From the NCBI GenBank assembly GCA_016209015.1, contig JACQWY010000032.1:1-64000 (forward strand): a stretch of DNA of 64,000 bases, in the 5' to 3' direction. The translations under genes were made by a program, and so were the position numbers. Source of the DNA: Gammaproteobacteria bacterium. GTDB lineage: Bacteria > Pseudomonadota > Gammaproteobacteria > Ga0077536. This document shows, in pieces, positions 1-8,561 of the stretch; position 1 is the stretch's first letter, and each line of letters opens with the position of its first letter. The notes under the pieces were generated by a model that made no database searches, was not told the DNA's origin, and saw only the letters and a list, made by a program, of their open reading frames with translations.

Positions 1-136
1 CGCGCTCGTCCTCTGCGCCGGCCCCGGGGTTCGGCTGAACAACCGGGCCCTCGCCTGCGCGAGGGCGACACGTGGGAAATGCGCGCCGCGGTGTGCCGAG
101 GAACAGCCCCACAGTTCGGAGAAGAACCAGGAAAAA
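1..136 (-). repeat. Dispersed palindromic repeat, family 1, copy A
   Basis: The core is the hairpin CCCTCGCCTGCGCGAGGG at 48-65. On its right are a 'cgacacgtgggaa' block, a 'cgcgccgcggtgtgcc' block and a terminal 'cagttcggagaagaacc' block. The same order of blocks occurs, in one orientation or the other, in the other complete copies of the family at 300-431 and 35295-35431. The element runs off the left edge of the window. No coding ORF is supported here. Confidence 0.75.
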
Positions 137-431
137 GGTTCTTCTCGAGACTGCGGGCTCATTCGACGCATTCCGCCTCGGCTGATCTTCGTCGCCCTCG
201 CGCAGGCGAGGGCCCAGTCGGTGACCCACGGCACGCGCAGTGAACCTCGGACTTTCGAGCGCTCCCTTCCCGACCGCGCTCGTCTTCTGCGCTGGCCCCG
301 GGGTTCAACGTCGGCGCCGCGGCTGAACGACTGGGCCCTCGCCTGCGCGAGGGCGACACGTGGGAAGTGCGCGCCGCGGTGTGCCGGGGAACAGCCCCGC
401 CGTTCGGAGAAGAGCCAAAAAAAGACCCGGC
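137..431. repeat. Composite family 1 repeat, copies B and C head to head
   Basis: Two family 1 hairpin cores in opposite orientation (195-212 and 336-353) are joined by a roughly 120-bp spacer and bounded by 'ggttcttctc' on the left and 'cggagaagagcc' on the right. The spacer next to the first core ('ggtgacccacggcacgcgca') is the reverse complement of sequence in the composite at 3355-3612. The two composites are therefore the same element in opposite orientations. ORFs drawn through it are artefacts of the palindromes. Confidence 0.75.
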
Positions 432-877
432 CTGGGGTCGACTTGCGGGGGCAGCCGTGTAAAATCCCCCACGTTCGGGTGATTTTGCTCGAGTGACGAT
501 CGATCGTGGGCAGCGATGCGGGCGGCGGGTGCGGGACGTGCGTTGATACGACGTCCGTGCCGCAACGCAACAAGTCTCGCGGCCCACGTCTCCATTCGCG
601 CGAAGACGGCTACGGTGATGATTCCTCGTGCCGGGAGCGGCCAGTCCGCAGCGCTAGTGCGCACGTTCCCGCGCCGCGATCCTCCAGGCTAGGTCACGAT
701 GAACTCCGAGGTGTCCCCGTCTCTCCGGGCGCAAGCGTTCCGGCGGCGGCGCCGAGTTGTTCACACGTGCCGCGCCCCGGTCGACCTCAGAGCGTTCGAC
801 CGGCGGTCAGCGTCATCCCGAATCCAGGCACGGTTACCGTGCCGGCGACCACAAGAAGCTGAAGAGAGGTTTCGTTC
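432..877. other. Intergenic region upstream of the RND exporter gene
   Basis: I see no gene in this stretch of about 445 bases. The ORFs listed across it have no recognisable protein features and conflict with each other. It presumably carries the promoter of the exporter gene that starts at 878, but I could not pick out convincing -35/-10 boxes. A purine-rich 'gaagagagg' stands just upstream of the ATG as the ribosome binding site. Confidence 0.5.
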
Positions 878-3298
878 ATGAGATTCCGTCTGGCCGCCTG
901 GATCATGGCGCATCGCGCCTCCGTGGGCATCGCATTCATACTCGTCACGCTGGCCTTCATGGCCGGTTTCCCGAAGGTGCAGATCCGCACCATCTTCAAG
1001 GACCTGTTGCCGACCGACGATCCGTTCGTTCAGGTCTATTACGACCATCCGAATTTCGGCAATCCGCTGACCGTGTCGATCATGATCAAGCGGAAGAGCG
1101 GTGACATCTACAATTCCGAGACGCTGAACAAGGTCTGGAAGATGACGCGCGACATCGACCTCGCGCCCTACATCGACCACGACCAGATCGTCTCGATCGC
1201 CACCGAGAAGGTCCGTTACGCGGAAGCGACGCCCGACGGCGTCGACATGCATCCGTTGATGGACAGTCACGCGCCGGAAACGCCGGAGGAGATGAAGGAT
1301 TTCCGCCATCGCGTCGAAATGTCGCCGAACGCGCAGACGTTCTTCATCTCGGGCGACGAATCCGCAACGCTGCTCAATGCCGCGTTCCGCGACAACGTCG
1401 ACTACGGCGAAGCCTTCGCCTACGTGCAGAAGCTCGTCACGGAAGCGCGCGACGCGAATCACGACGTCTATCTCGCCGGCCAGCCGGCGCTGACGGGCTG
1501 GGTCTACAAGCTGCAGAAGCAGACCTACAAGATCTTCGGCGTGACGGTTGCGGCACTCATGATCGCGCTCGTCTTCTACATGCGGAACGTCGCCGGTGTG
1601 ACGACGCCTATCGTCTGCGCCGCAGTCGCGGGCGTCTGGGGCTTCGGCTTCATCGGCTGGCTCGGCCGGCCCATCGAGCCGCTGCTCATGATCGTGCCGC
1701 TGCTGCTCGTCGCACGCTCGTTCTCGCACTGCGTGCAGTACACCGAGCGCTACTACGAAATCCTGATGCACGTGAAGGACCGCTCGAAAGCCGCCGAAAT
1801 CACCATGGCCATCATGATGGCGCCCTCGATCCTCGGCATCATGACCGACGTGTTCGGCATCATCTTCATCGCCATCGCGCCCATCAAGACGATGGAGAAC
1901 CACGCGCTCTTCTGCGGTTTCTGGGCGCTCTGGATCATCCCGACGGGCGTGTTCCTGATCTCGATTCTCCTGTCCTATCTGCCGGTGCCGCGCAACATGG
2001 CGGAAATCGTCGGCGGCGAAGGCAAGGAATCGGGCATCCACCTCCTGCAGGACAAGGCGCTGCACGGCATCGCGCACATCACCTACGGCAAGACGGCGCG
2101 CGTCACGGCGGTCGTCGTCACGCTGTTCGGGATCTGGGCGATGTGGGAGACCTCGCTCATCAAGATCGGCAACCCGGTCGAGGGCTCGAACCTGCTCTGG
2201 TACGAATCCGAGTTCAACACCGCCGTGCGCGCCATCAATGCGCACTTCCCCGGCATGAACACGCTCGAGATCGTCATCCGCTCGGACAAGCGCGACCCGG
2301 AACGCCGCGTCGCCCGCACGCCGGAATACGTGCAGGTCGCGAGCGACATCCAGCGCATGGTCGAGGCCGACACGAAGATGCCGCCGCGCGCGACCTTGTC
2401 CTTCGCGGACTACATGCGCGAGGTCAATCGTCTGTTCTCCGGCGGCAATCCGAAGTGGGCCACCCTCGATCCGACGGACAAGGCGGTGAACACCGCGGGC
2501 TTCGCGGCGACGATGGGCACGAATCCCGTGAACTTCGGCGCGATCTCCGACTTCGAGTTCCAGAACTCGACGGTCTCGCTCTGGTTCAAGGACAACAAGC
2601 AGGAGACGGTCGACGCCGCGCTCGCGAGCGCGAAGAAGGCGGTGGACGCCGTCGGCGTCAAGCACCCCGACTTCACCGTCCGCCTCGGCAGCGGCGTGAT
2701 CGCGCTGCAGCAGGCGATGAACAGCGTCGTCGAGCGTTATCACTGGCTGATTCTCGGCCTCGTGAACCTCGCGGTGCTCGTCATCTCGGCCTATGCCTAC
2801 AGGTCCTTCATGGCCGCGTTCATCCTGCTCGTGCCCGTGAACCTGTCGAACTTCCTGCTGCTCGCCGCGATGCACGTGCTCGGCATCGGTCTCGACATCA
2901 ACGCGGTGATCGTGGCGGTCATGGGCGTGGGCGTCGGTATCGACTACGGCATTTATCTCCTCTCGCGTATCTGCGAGGAATATGCCGCCCACGATCACGA
3001 CGTGAAGCTCGCGATCACCGCCGCGCTCACCACGACCGGCAAGGCGATCATGTTCACCGCGACGATCATGCTGCTCGGCATCCTGCCCTGGTACTTCCTG
3101 TCGGATCTGAAGTTCATGGCCGACATGGGCATCCTGCTCGTCGCGATCATGCTCATCAACATGGTGCTCTCGCTCGTGGTGCTCCCGCTTCTCGTCTGGT
3201 TCGTGAACCCGAAGTTCATGGCCCGCGAGGATCTGATGGTCGGCGAGAGCGTCGACATCTCGCTGTACACGGCGGACTTCGTGACGGAAGCCGCGTGA
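878..3298 (+). CDS. MMPL/RND-family efflux transporter permease
   Basis: This 806-residue inner-membrane protein belongs to the RND superfamily in its two-times-six-helix MMPL form. One N-terminal helix is followed by a large periplasmic loop, a block of helices around residues 220-370, a second periplasmic domain at about 430-610, and a final helix block at 620-790. The helix motif 'GVGVGIDYGIYLLSR' near residue 690 is typical of the family's proton-relay helix. Such proteins export lipids or hydrophobic compounds; the substrate cannot be read from the sequence. The ATG at 878 has a purine-rich ribosome binding site and the N-terminus looks complete. The gene stands alone: repeats lie on both sides, a terminator follows directly, and no outer-membrane or adaptor partner is adjacent. 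Confidence 0.9.
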   Translation: MRFRLAAWIMAHRASVGIAFILVTLAFMAGFPKVQIRTIFKDLLPTDDPFVQVYYDHPNFGNPLTVSIMIKRKSGDIYNSETLNKVWKMTRDIDLAPYIDHDQIVSIATEKVRYAEATPDGVDMHPLMDSHAPETPEEMKDFRHRVEMSPNAQTFFISGDESATLLNAAFRDNVDYGEAFAYVQKLVTEARDANHDVYLAGQPALTGWVYKLQKQTYKIFGVTVAALMIALVFYMRNVAGVTTPIVCAAVAGVWGFGFIGWLGRPIEPLLMIVPLLLVARSFSHCVQYTERYYEILMHVKDRSKAAEITMAIMMAPSILGIMTDVFGIIFIAIAPIKTMENHALFCGFWALWIIPTGVFLISILLSYLPVPRNMAEIVGGEGKESGIHLLQDKALHGIAHITYGKTARVTAVVVTLFGIWAMWETSLIKIGNPVEGSNLLWYESEFNTAVRAINAHFPGMNTLEIVIRSDKRDPERRVARTPEYVQVASDIQRMVEADTKMPPRATLSFADYMREVNRLFSGGNPKWATLDPTDKAVNTAGFAATMGTNPVNFGAISDFEFQNSTVSLWFKDNKQETVDAALASAKKAVDAVGVKHPDFTVRLGSGVIALQQAMNSVVERYHWLILGLVNLAVLVISAYAYRSFMAAFILLVPVNLSNFLLLAAMHVLGIGLDINAVIVAVMGVGVGIDYGIYLLSRICEEYAAHDHDVKLAITAALTTTGKAIMFTATIMLLGILPWYFLSDLKFMADMGILLVAIMLINMVLSLVVLPLLVWFVNPKFMAREDLMVGESVDISLYTADFVTEAA

Positions 3299-3328
3299 TG
3301 CGCTGACCGGATGACCGGTCGGGAGGAA

Positions 3329-3354
3329 GGGGACGCTGGGCGTCCCCTTTATTT
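3329..3354 (+). terminator. Rho-independent terminator after the RND gene
   Basis: GGGGACG (3329-3335), a five-base loop, and CGTCCCC (3341-3347) are followed by TTTATTT. The hairpin lies 30 bp after the stop codon of the RND exporter gene and fits a classical intrinsic terminator. Confidence 0.85.
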
Positions 3355-3612
3355 GGTTCTTCTCCGAACTGCGGGGCAGGATTCACCGGCAGACAGAGGT
3401 GGCCTTCTGCAGACGTCGCCCTCGCGCAGGCGAGGGCCCAGTCGTTCAGCCCGGGCGCCGAGGTCGAACCGCGGATCGAGTCCGGATTACCAGCGCAGCG
3501 CCTTCGAAAGCCCGAGGTTCACTGCGCGTGCCGTGGGTCACCGACTGGGCCCTCGCCTGCGCGAGGGCTACGCATGGCGGGCAACTGCGCCCGCAGCTCG
3601 GAGAAGAACGTT
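3355..3612. repeat. Composite family 1 repeat, copies D and E head to head
   Basis: Hairpin cores at 3421-3438 and 3550-3567 are inverted relative to each other. The outer borders are 'ggttcttctccgaactgcgg' and, on the right, 'cggagaagaacg'. The interior matches the 137-431 composite in reverse orientation. The element fills the gap between the terminator at 3354 and the end of the methyltransferase gene at 3692; the remaining bases (3613-3691) show nothing recognisable. Confidence 0.75.
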
Positions 3613-3691
3613 CTTTCGATTCGCAGGTTGTCGTGAAAGAAGCGCTGCCACTAGAGAGGAAGCGCAGCAAAGCCGTCGTCCCACGCCGCCG

Positions 3692-4690
3692 CTACGCCTT
3701 CCTCCCCGAATAGATGCTGTATCCACCCGCCAGCGGCAGCCGCGCCAGGTCCCGCAAGCCTGCCGCCTCGAACCACCCGCGATATTCCGACTCCGTGTAC
3801 GCCTGCCCGTCCTCGTAGACGTTGAGGAACATGACATTCGCCGCGACCGCGTCGGCCGGCGCGAGCCGCGTGTCGTCGAGCATGCGGCCGACGGCGAACA
3901 GCACGCCGCCGGAATCGAGCGCTGCGGCGACGTTCCGCACCGTCCGCGCGGCAGCGTCGGCGCTCATCACCTGCAGCACCGAGCGCAGCGCCGCGACGTC
4001 GTAGCCGCCGGGCAGCGAACCGTTCACCAGGTCGACGTCGCAGACCTCGATGCGCGCTCCGAGCCCGGCTTCCGCGATGCAGTCCCGCGTGATCACCGCG
4101 ACGCTCGGCAACTCGGCCACCGTGGCGCGGAGCGAAGGGCAGAGCCGGCAGAGCGCGACGCTCAGGCCTCCCGAGCCGCCGCCGGCATCGAGCAGGCGGC
4201 GCTTCTGCGCGAGATCGAATTCCTTGTTGAGACGCCGTGCCGCGGCGCTCGCGCCCGCGTCCATGCCGCGGATGAAACCGGAGAGCTCGTCCTTCGTCAT
4301 GTTCGCGAAATCGTGCTTCGCCTGCGGCCGGCCGCTCCTGATCGAGGCGGCCGTGTGCATCGTCGAGGACCAGAGATCGGCGTAGGCCCCGGCGATCTCG
4401 CCGAGATAACGCGAACCGCCCTTGACGAGGAACTCCTGCGCCTCGGGCGTATTCGCGAAGCGCCCGCCATCGAGCGTGAGCATGCCTGCCGTGACGAGCG
4501 CGTACATCAAAGGCCCGAGCTTCACCGCGTTTACACCGAGCGCAGCGGCGACTTCCTCCACCGTCTTCGGCCCGTCGCCGAGCGGCGTGAACACCTCGAG
4601 CTGCATGCCGGCGAGCATCGCGAGCGCGGGATAGACGTTCGCGACGTGGCGGTTGATGGTGTCGGGCTGGAGGCGATCTGCGGTGGTCAT
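3692..4690 (-). CDS. SAM-dependent O-methyltransferase-like protein
   Basis: This 332-residue protein has the two-part layout of the acetylserotonin/hydroxyneurosporene O-methyltransferase family. An N-terminal winged-helix dimerisation domain covers about residues 1-110 ('TVEEVAAALGVNAVKLGPLM'). A Rossmann methyltransferase domain begins with the SAM motif 'LLDAGGGSGGLSVAL' near residue 165. The acidic residue of motif II is not obvious. The substrate is unknown. The ATG at 4690 is preceded by a GGGGA ribosome binding site. The gene lies downstream of hypB on the same strand but is separated from it by a repeat element, so membership of the hydrogenase operon is doubtful. Confidence 0.85.
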   Translation of the reverse strand: MTTADRLQPDTINRHVANVYPALAMLAGMQLEVFTPLGDGPKTVEEVAAALGVNAVKLGPLMYALVTAGMLTLDGGRFANTPEAQEFLVKGGSRYLGEIAGAYADLWSSTMHTAASIRSGRPQAKHDFANMTKDELSGFIRGMDAGASAAARRLNKEFDLAQKRRLLDAGGGSGGLSVALCRLCPSLRATVAELPSVAVITRDCIAEAGLGARIEVCDVDLVNGSLPGGYDVAALRSVLQVMSADAAARTVRNVAAALDSGGVLFAVGRMLDDTRLAPADAVAANVMFLNVYEDGQAYTESEYRGWFEAAGLRDLARLPLAGGYSIYSGRKA

Positions 4691-4717
4691 GGACGTTTCC
4701 CCTGGCTCGATATCTCG

Positions 4718-4850
4718 CAGGTCCGATTAGCCGAAGGCGTAATCGGACGTTTCGTCGGTGGCGTCTGCGCCCTGCAGGAGAATTCGGGAAACTCGGCGGC
4801 GCGGAAACTCCGAGCGTCCGATTACGCTGGCGCTAATCAACGGACCTACG
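4718..4850. repeat. Dispersed inverted repeat, family 3 (GTAGGTCC type), copy 1
   Basis: The left arm contains 'GTCCGATTAGCCGAAGGCGT' and the right arm the inverted 'CGTCCGATTACGC' and 'CGGACCTACG'. The same arms recur at 51576-51663 and, in diverged form, at 35443-35575. The right arm runs into the 3' end of hypB and contributes its last codons and its TAG stop. Confidence 0.75.
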
Positions 4851-5624
4851 AAGCCCTGCGCTCAACCAGGCGATCCACGCCTCCATTCCCTCCCCGCTCC
4901 GCGCGGAAACTTCGATGACGTCGAGCCCGGGCTTGATCCGCCGCGCATACTCGAGACAACGCACGACGTCGAAATCGACGTGCGGCAGGAGATCAATCTT
5001 CGTCAGCAGCATGAGATCCGCGCCCGCGAACGCATCCGGGTACTTGAGCGGCTTGTCCTCGCCTTCCGTCACGGAGAGCAGCACGACGCGACGCGTCTCG
5101 CCGAGCTTGAAGCCGGCCGGGCAGATGAGATTGCCGACGTTCTCGATGAGGAGGCACTGCACTGACGGCAGCACGTCGAGTGCGTGCAGCACCATGTGCG
5201 CATCGAGATGGCAGCCCTTGCCGGTGTTGAGCTGCACGGCGGGGACGCCCGTCGCCTCCACGCGCTTCGCGTCGAGATCCGTGTGCTGATCGCCTTCGAT
5301 GACGGCGCACGACCAGCGGCTCGAGATCCGCTTCAGCGTCTCGACGAGCAGCGTCGTCTTGCCGGCACCGGGGCTCGACAGCAGGTTCGCCGCGAACGTC
5401 CGGGCCGCCGCGAGCCGCGTCGCCACGTCAGCCGCATAGGCATCGTTGCGGTCGAGCAGCCGCGTCGAGAGCTCGACGACACGCGTCGGCCCGAAGCCGG
5501 GCAGACCCGTGGTTTCGGGCGCGAAGCTGAAGCGCCGCGCCTGTCCGCCGTGATCGTGCGGGTGGTGATGGTCGTGCGCGTGAGCGGATTTACCCGGTTC
5601 GCCGCAGCCGCAGATGTCGCACAT
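4833..5624 (-). CDS. hypB: Hydrogenase nickel-incorporation GTPase HypB
   Basis: HypB delivers nickel to the large subunit of [NiFe] hydrogenases in the cytoplasm, with HypA, using GTP hydrolysis. The 263-residue sequence starts with the high-affinity metal motif 'MCDICGCGEPG', then a His/Asp-rich stretch that may store nickel. The GTPase domain follows, with P-loop 'SSPGAGKTT', the family signature 'ENVGNLICPAG' and 'TKID'. It is co-oriented with hypA but separated from it by 88 bp filled with a hairpin element. Its last five residues and stop lie inside a dispersed repeat, so the original C-terminus may have been altered slightly. The family assignment is certain. Confidence 0.97.
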   Translation of the reverse strand: MCDICGCGEPGKSAHAHDHHHPHDHGGQARRFSFAPETTGLPGFGPTRVVELSTRLLDRNDAYAADVATRLAAARTFAANLLSSPGAGKTTLLVETLKRISSRWSCAVIEGDQHTDLDAKRVEATGVPAVQLNTGKGCHLDAHMVLHALDVLPSVQCLLIENVGNLICPAGFKLGETRRVVLLSVTEGEDKPLKYPDAFAGADLMLLTKIDLLPHVDFDVVRCLEYARRIKPGLDVIEVSARSGEGMEAWIAWLSAGLRRSVD

Positions 5625-5649
5625 GGACGTAATCCTACTCCTCAGCCGA

Positions 5650-5712
5650 ATTGGGGTCAGAGTCCATTAAGAATGGACTCTGACCCCAATATTAATCGAC
5701 TCTGACCCCAAA
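5650..5712. repeat. GGGGTCAG hairpin element between hypA and hypB
   Basis: A perfect 19-bp stem with a three-base loop (5650-5668 and 5672-5690, arms starting ATTGGGGTCAGAGTCC) is followed by a further half-copy ('CGACTCTGACCCC', about 5697-5709) that touches the hypA stop codon. Two longer relatives lie at 32140-32229 and 51475-51564. The hairpin could reduce read-through from hypA into hypB or act as a transcript-stabilising structure; the sequence does not decide which. Confidence 0.85.
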
Positions 5713-6054
5713 TCACGCGCCCGCGACGCGGCGGACGATCATGTCGTTGCCGGCGATGACCTGCGGTCCGAAGCGTCCGCAGGCCGGGCAGGGTTCGTAG
5801 CGATCCTCCGGCGCGTACTCGTTGTCGCATTCTCCGCAACGCAGGCGTCCGGGCACGGATTCGAGGTCCAGCCGTGCGCCAGACGCGACGCTCCCGGCGA
5901 GGACCGCTTCGAGCGCGAACGCCAGCGCCTCCGGGACGACGCAGGACCAGGCGCCGATCGAGAGCCCGATCTCGGTGACGCGCGAGAGACCGTGTCTTTC
6001 CGCCTCGATTCCGACGATGTGCAGCACTTCCTCGGCGAGCGCGACTTCATGCAT
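5713..6054 (-). CDS. hypA: Hydrogenase maturation nickel metallochaperone HypA
   Basis: This 113-residue protein begins with the conserved nickel-binding N-terminus MHE and carries the HypA zinc site as two CxxC pairs ('CGECDNEYAPEDRYEPCPAC'). HypA works with HypB to place nickel in the hydrogenase large subunit. The ORF track runs further upstream in this frame, but the ATG at 6054 gives the exact family N-terminus and overlaps the end of the protease gene by 8 bp, indicating translational coupling. Confidence 0.97.
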   Translation of the reverse strand: MHEVALAEEVLHIVGIEAERHGLSRVTEIGLSIGAWSCVVPEALAFALEAVLAGSVASGARLDLESVPGRLRCGECDNEYAPEDRYEPCPACGRFGPQVIAGNDMIVRRVAGA

Positions 6055-6502
6055 GCCCGGCTCCCGCGAGCGCCCGCAGCTCCGGCCACACCGCCTCGAG
6101 ATTCGCCGCACAGCGCGGGGAGATCCCGGCACCGAGCTCGAATCCCTCGGCGCCGATTTCGAGCAGGCGCGCGCGCGGCGCCGGCCGCCGGTAGACGTGC
6201 TCGAACAGCGCGAGCAGGGCGCCCGGCGAGAGCGCGTGCGTCGTGAATGAATGATCGGCCAGCGGGGTGATGTCGGTGAAGCGAAAGCCGTCGCTGAAGC
6301 GGTGCGAGGCGTCGACGAACAGCACTTCGGCGCCCGCCGCCGCATCGTCGACGTGCTCGGGCGCGAGCTGATAGCACTCTTCGAGTCGCACGTCGCCCGG
6401 CACCGTCGCCGCGAGTCTGTCGAGCAGCAAGGGTCCGGCCGCGTCGTCACCGCGCGAACGGTTGCCGATCGCGAAGACGACGAGCCGGGCTGCGGTGTTC
6501 AT
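6047..6502 (-). CDS. hoxW: Hydrogenase maturation protease (HoxW/HyaD family)
   Basis: This 151-residue protein has the endopeptidase signature 'FAIGNRSRGDDAAGPLL', whose acidic residues bind nickel in the precursor. A second acidic ligand is in 'LFVDASHRF' and a His is in the later 'ITPLADHSFTTHALSP'. The enzyme cleaves the C-terminal peptide of the hydrogenase large subunit after nickel insertion. It sits directly after hoxH (11 bp gap), whose C-terminus carries such a peptide, so HoxH is the obvious substrate. The start at 6502 was chosen over the longer track ORF because it gives the family N-terminus. Confidence 0.93.
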   Translation of the reverse strand: MNTAARLVVFAIGNRSRGDDAAGPLLLDRLAATVPGDVRLEECYQLAPEHVDDAAAGAEVLFVDASHRFSDGFRFTDITPLADHSFTTHALSPGALLALFEHVYRRPAPRARLLEIGAEGFELGAGISPRCAANLEAVWPELRALAGAGHA

Positions 6503-6513
6503 GCCCGCGCGCC

Positions 6514-7998
6514 TCAGCCGATCGCTATCGTCCCCGCTTCGTCGCGGCTGATCGCGCCGACGCGCGTGCCGTCCGCGGCCTCGAGCTCGACGACGAGCGG
6601 CATGCGGCCGACCGCGTGCGTCGCGCAGGACAGGCAGGGATCGTAGGCGCGGATCGCGACCTCGATCTCGTTCAGCAGCTCGGGCGTCAGATTCGCGCCG
6701 TTGAGCCGGTCGATCGCGACGCGGCGGATCGATTCGTTCATCGCCTGGTTGTTGCTCGTGGTCGAGACGATGAGGTTCGCGCGCGTGACGAGCCCTTCGT
6801 CGTTCACTTCGTAGTGATGGAACAGCGTGCCGCGCGGCGCTTCGATGACGCCGATGCCCTCGAAGTGGCGCTCGCCGATACGCACGAGATCGTCGCTCAT
6901 GAGATCCGGATCGCCGAGCATCTCGCGGATCGCTTCCGCGCAATGCAGCGCCTCGATCATGCGTGCCCAATGGTAGGCCAGCGCACCCTGCGGCAGACCC
7001 TGGTGCGCGGCGAGGAAACCGACGCGCTCCGCTTCGGCGAGCGGCGTCGTGATGCGATCGCAGTTGTTGAGGCGGGCGAGCGGACCGACGCGATACCAGC
7101 CGTACTCCGGTCCTTTGTCGATCAGGTACGGGAACTTCATGTAGCTCCAGTTCTTCACCTGCTCGCGCACGAGATGCATGTAGTCGTTACAAGGATATTG
7201 ATCGACGAAACGGCTGCCGTCGGCTTCCTTCACGCGGATGCCGCCGTCGTAGAGCTCGAGCTCGCCGTCCGGACCGATGAGCCCGAGAAACGGACTCTCG
7301 ATCCGGCCGAATGCTTCGTGGCGATTGCGATGTTCCTGGTAGAGGCGCTTCGCGAGCGCGACGGCCTTCACGCAGAAGCCGACGATTTCCCCGATGCCGG
7401 CGGCGAGCGTCTTCACTTCCTCAGGCTTCATCGCCTTGTTCATGCCGCCGGGCATGACGACGACGCCGTGGATTTTCTTGCCGCTGATGGCCTTGATGAT
7501 CTCCTGACCGTAGCGGCGGATCTGCACGCCTTCGAGCGCGACGGTCGGATGCTCGGCGATGACGCCGAAGATGTTGCGCTTCTGCACCTCACTGTCGAAG
7601 CCGAACAGCAGATCGGGCGAGGCGAGATGGAAGAAATGCAGCGCATGCGATTGCAGCACCTGCCCCCAGTGCAGGAGCCGGCGCAGCTTCGTCGCGGCAG
7701 GCGAGAGCTGCGCGCCGACAATCTGATCGATGGCCTTGCCGGCCGCGAGCTGATGACTCACCGGGCAGATGCCGCACAGGCGCTGCACGACGATCGGCAC
7801 CTCCCAGTACGGCCGGCCCTGGATGAATTTCTCGAAGCCGCGGAATTCGACGATGTGCAGGCGCGCCTGCTGCACGCGATTGTCCTCGTCGAGCAGCAGC
7901 GTGACTTTGCCGTGTCCTTCGACGCGTGTGACGGGGTCGATGACGACGCGCTTGAGCGGCTGGTTGCCAACCGCGGTTTCGAGATTCGTGGTGCTCAT
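6514..7998 (-). CDS. hoxH: NAD-reducing [NiFe] hydrogenase large subunit HoxH
   Basis: The 494-residue catalytic subunit splits or makes H2 at a NiFe(CN)2CO centre. Both nickel-ligand motifs are present: 'RLCGICPVSH' near residue 65 and 'DPCLSCATHA' near residue 465. The latter is followed by a tail of about 30 residues, expected to be removed by the neighbouring protease. The 'RVEGHGK' motif is also conserved. With HoxY, HoxU and HoxF it forms a soluble group 3d bidirectional hydrogenase. The ATG at 7998 gives 'MSTTNLETAV'; the track ORF running to 8595 is an upstream extension through hoxY sequence. Confidence 0.97.
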   Translation of the reverse strand: MSTTNLETAVGNQPLKRVVIDPVTRVEGHGKVTLLLDEDNRVQQARLHIVEFRGFEKFIQGRPYWEVPIVVQRLCGICPVSHQLAAGKAIDQIVGAQLSPAATKLRRLLHWGQVLQSHALHFFHLASPDLLFGFDSEVQKRNIFGVIAEHPTVALEGVQIRRYGQEIIKAISGKKIHGVVVMPGGMNKAMKPEEVKTLAAGIGEIVGFCVKAVALAKRLYQEHRNRHEAFGRIESPFLGLIGPDGELELYDGGIRVKEADGSRFVDQYPCNDYMHLVREQVKNWSYMKFPYLIDKGPEYGWYRVGPLARLNNCDRITTPLAEAERVGFLAAHQGLPQGALAYHWARMIEALHCAEAIREMLGDPDLMSDDLVRIGERHFEGIGVIEAPRGTLFHHYEVNDEGLVTRANLIVSTTSNNQAMNESIRRVAIDRLNGANLTPELLNEIEVAIRAYDPCLSCATHAVGRMPLVVELEAADGTRVGAISRDEAGTIAIG

Positions 7999-8015
7999 GG
8001 GCTTTCTCCGCGGGC

Positions 8016-8561
8016 TCAGTCGAAATGCCGCAACGCGTAGCTCATCTGCGGGGCGCGGTTCTCGAGCACCGCCGTCAGCAGCTCCAGGAAGGCCTCGGCC
8101 GGCGGCGGGCAGCCGGTGAGGAAGTAGTCGACCTTCACCGCATCCTGGATGGGATGGACCTGATTCAGCAGCAGGGGCAGTTCCGGATCGCTCGGGATCT
8201 GCGGATCCGCGACGCCGACGCCGTAGAGATAAGACTCCTCGAGACACTCGGCGAGACCGTAGCGATTGCGCATCGCCGGCACGCCGCCGTTGATCGCGCA
8301 GGCGCCGACGGCGACGAGGATCTTGCACTGCTGGCGGAAATGGCGGACGACGTGCACATTCTCGTCGTTGCAGAGCCCGCCCTCGACGAGGCCGATGTCG
8401 CAGGCGTGCAGCGTGTGGATGTCGGTCAGCGGCGTGCGACCGAAGCTCACCTTGTCGACGAGCGCGACGATGCGTTCGTCGATGTCGAGGAAGGACATGT
8501 GGCAGCCGAAGCAGCCGGCGAGGGAGCAGGTCGCGACGGTGATCTTGCGGGTGTCGCTCAT
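8016..8561 (-). CDS. hoxY: NAD-reducing hydrogenase small subunit HoxY
   Basis: This 181-residue small subunit carries the proximal iron-sulfur cluster that takes electrons from the NiFe site. Cluster ligands are visible in 'SLAGCFGCHMSFLDID', 'VGACAINGG' and 'LTGCPPPAEAF'. It is short, as expected for HoxY, which lacks the C-terminal cluster domain and the Tat signal of membrane-bound hydrogenases; the complex is therefore cytoplasmic. Its ATG overlaps the hoxU stop codon (ATGA), and hoxH follows 17 bp later. Confidence 0.96.
   Translation of the reverse strand: MSDTRKITVATCSLAGCFGCHMSFLDIDERIVALVDKVSFGRTPLTDIHTLHACDIGLVEGGLCNDENVHVVRHFRQQCKILVAVGACAINGGVPAMRNRYGLAECLEESYLYGVGVADPQIPSDPELPLLLNQVHPIQDAVKVDYFLTGCPPPAEAFLELLTAVLENRAPQMSYALRHFD

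Noticed and set aside
159-664. Several overlapping ORFs at the left end
   Set aside because: They are generated by the palindromic repeat units and contradict one another; no codon or motif support.
761-2998. 745-residue minus-strand ORF
   Set aside because: It is the antisense shadow of the RND exporter gene. The Arg/Asp/His-rich, low-complexity composition is typical of antisense frames in GC-rich DNA.
1-3612. Repeats as a CRISPR array
   Set aside because: Copies are few, inverted and irregularly spaced, and no cas gene is present.
3311-4918. 535-residue plus-strand ORF
   Set aside because: It reads through the palindromic repeat and antisense to the methyltransferase gene; not a protein.
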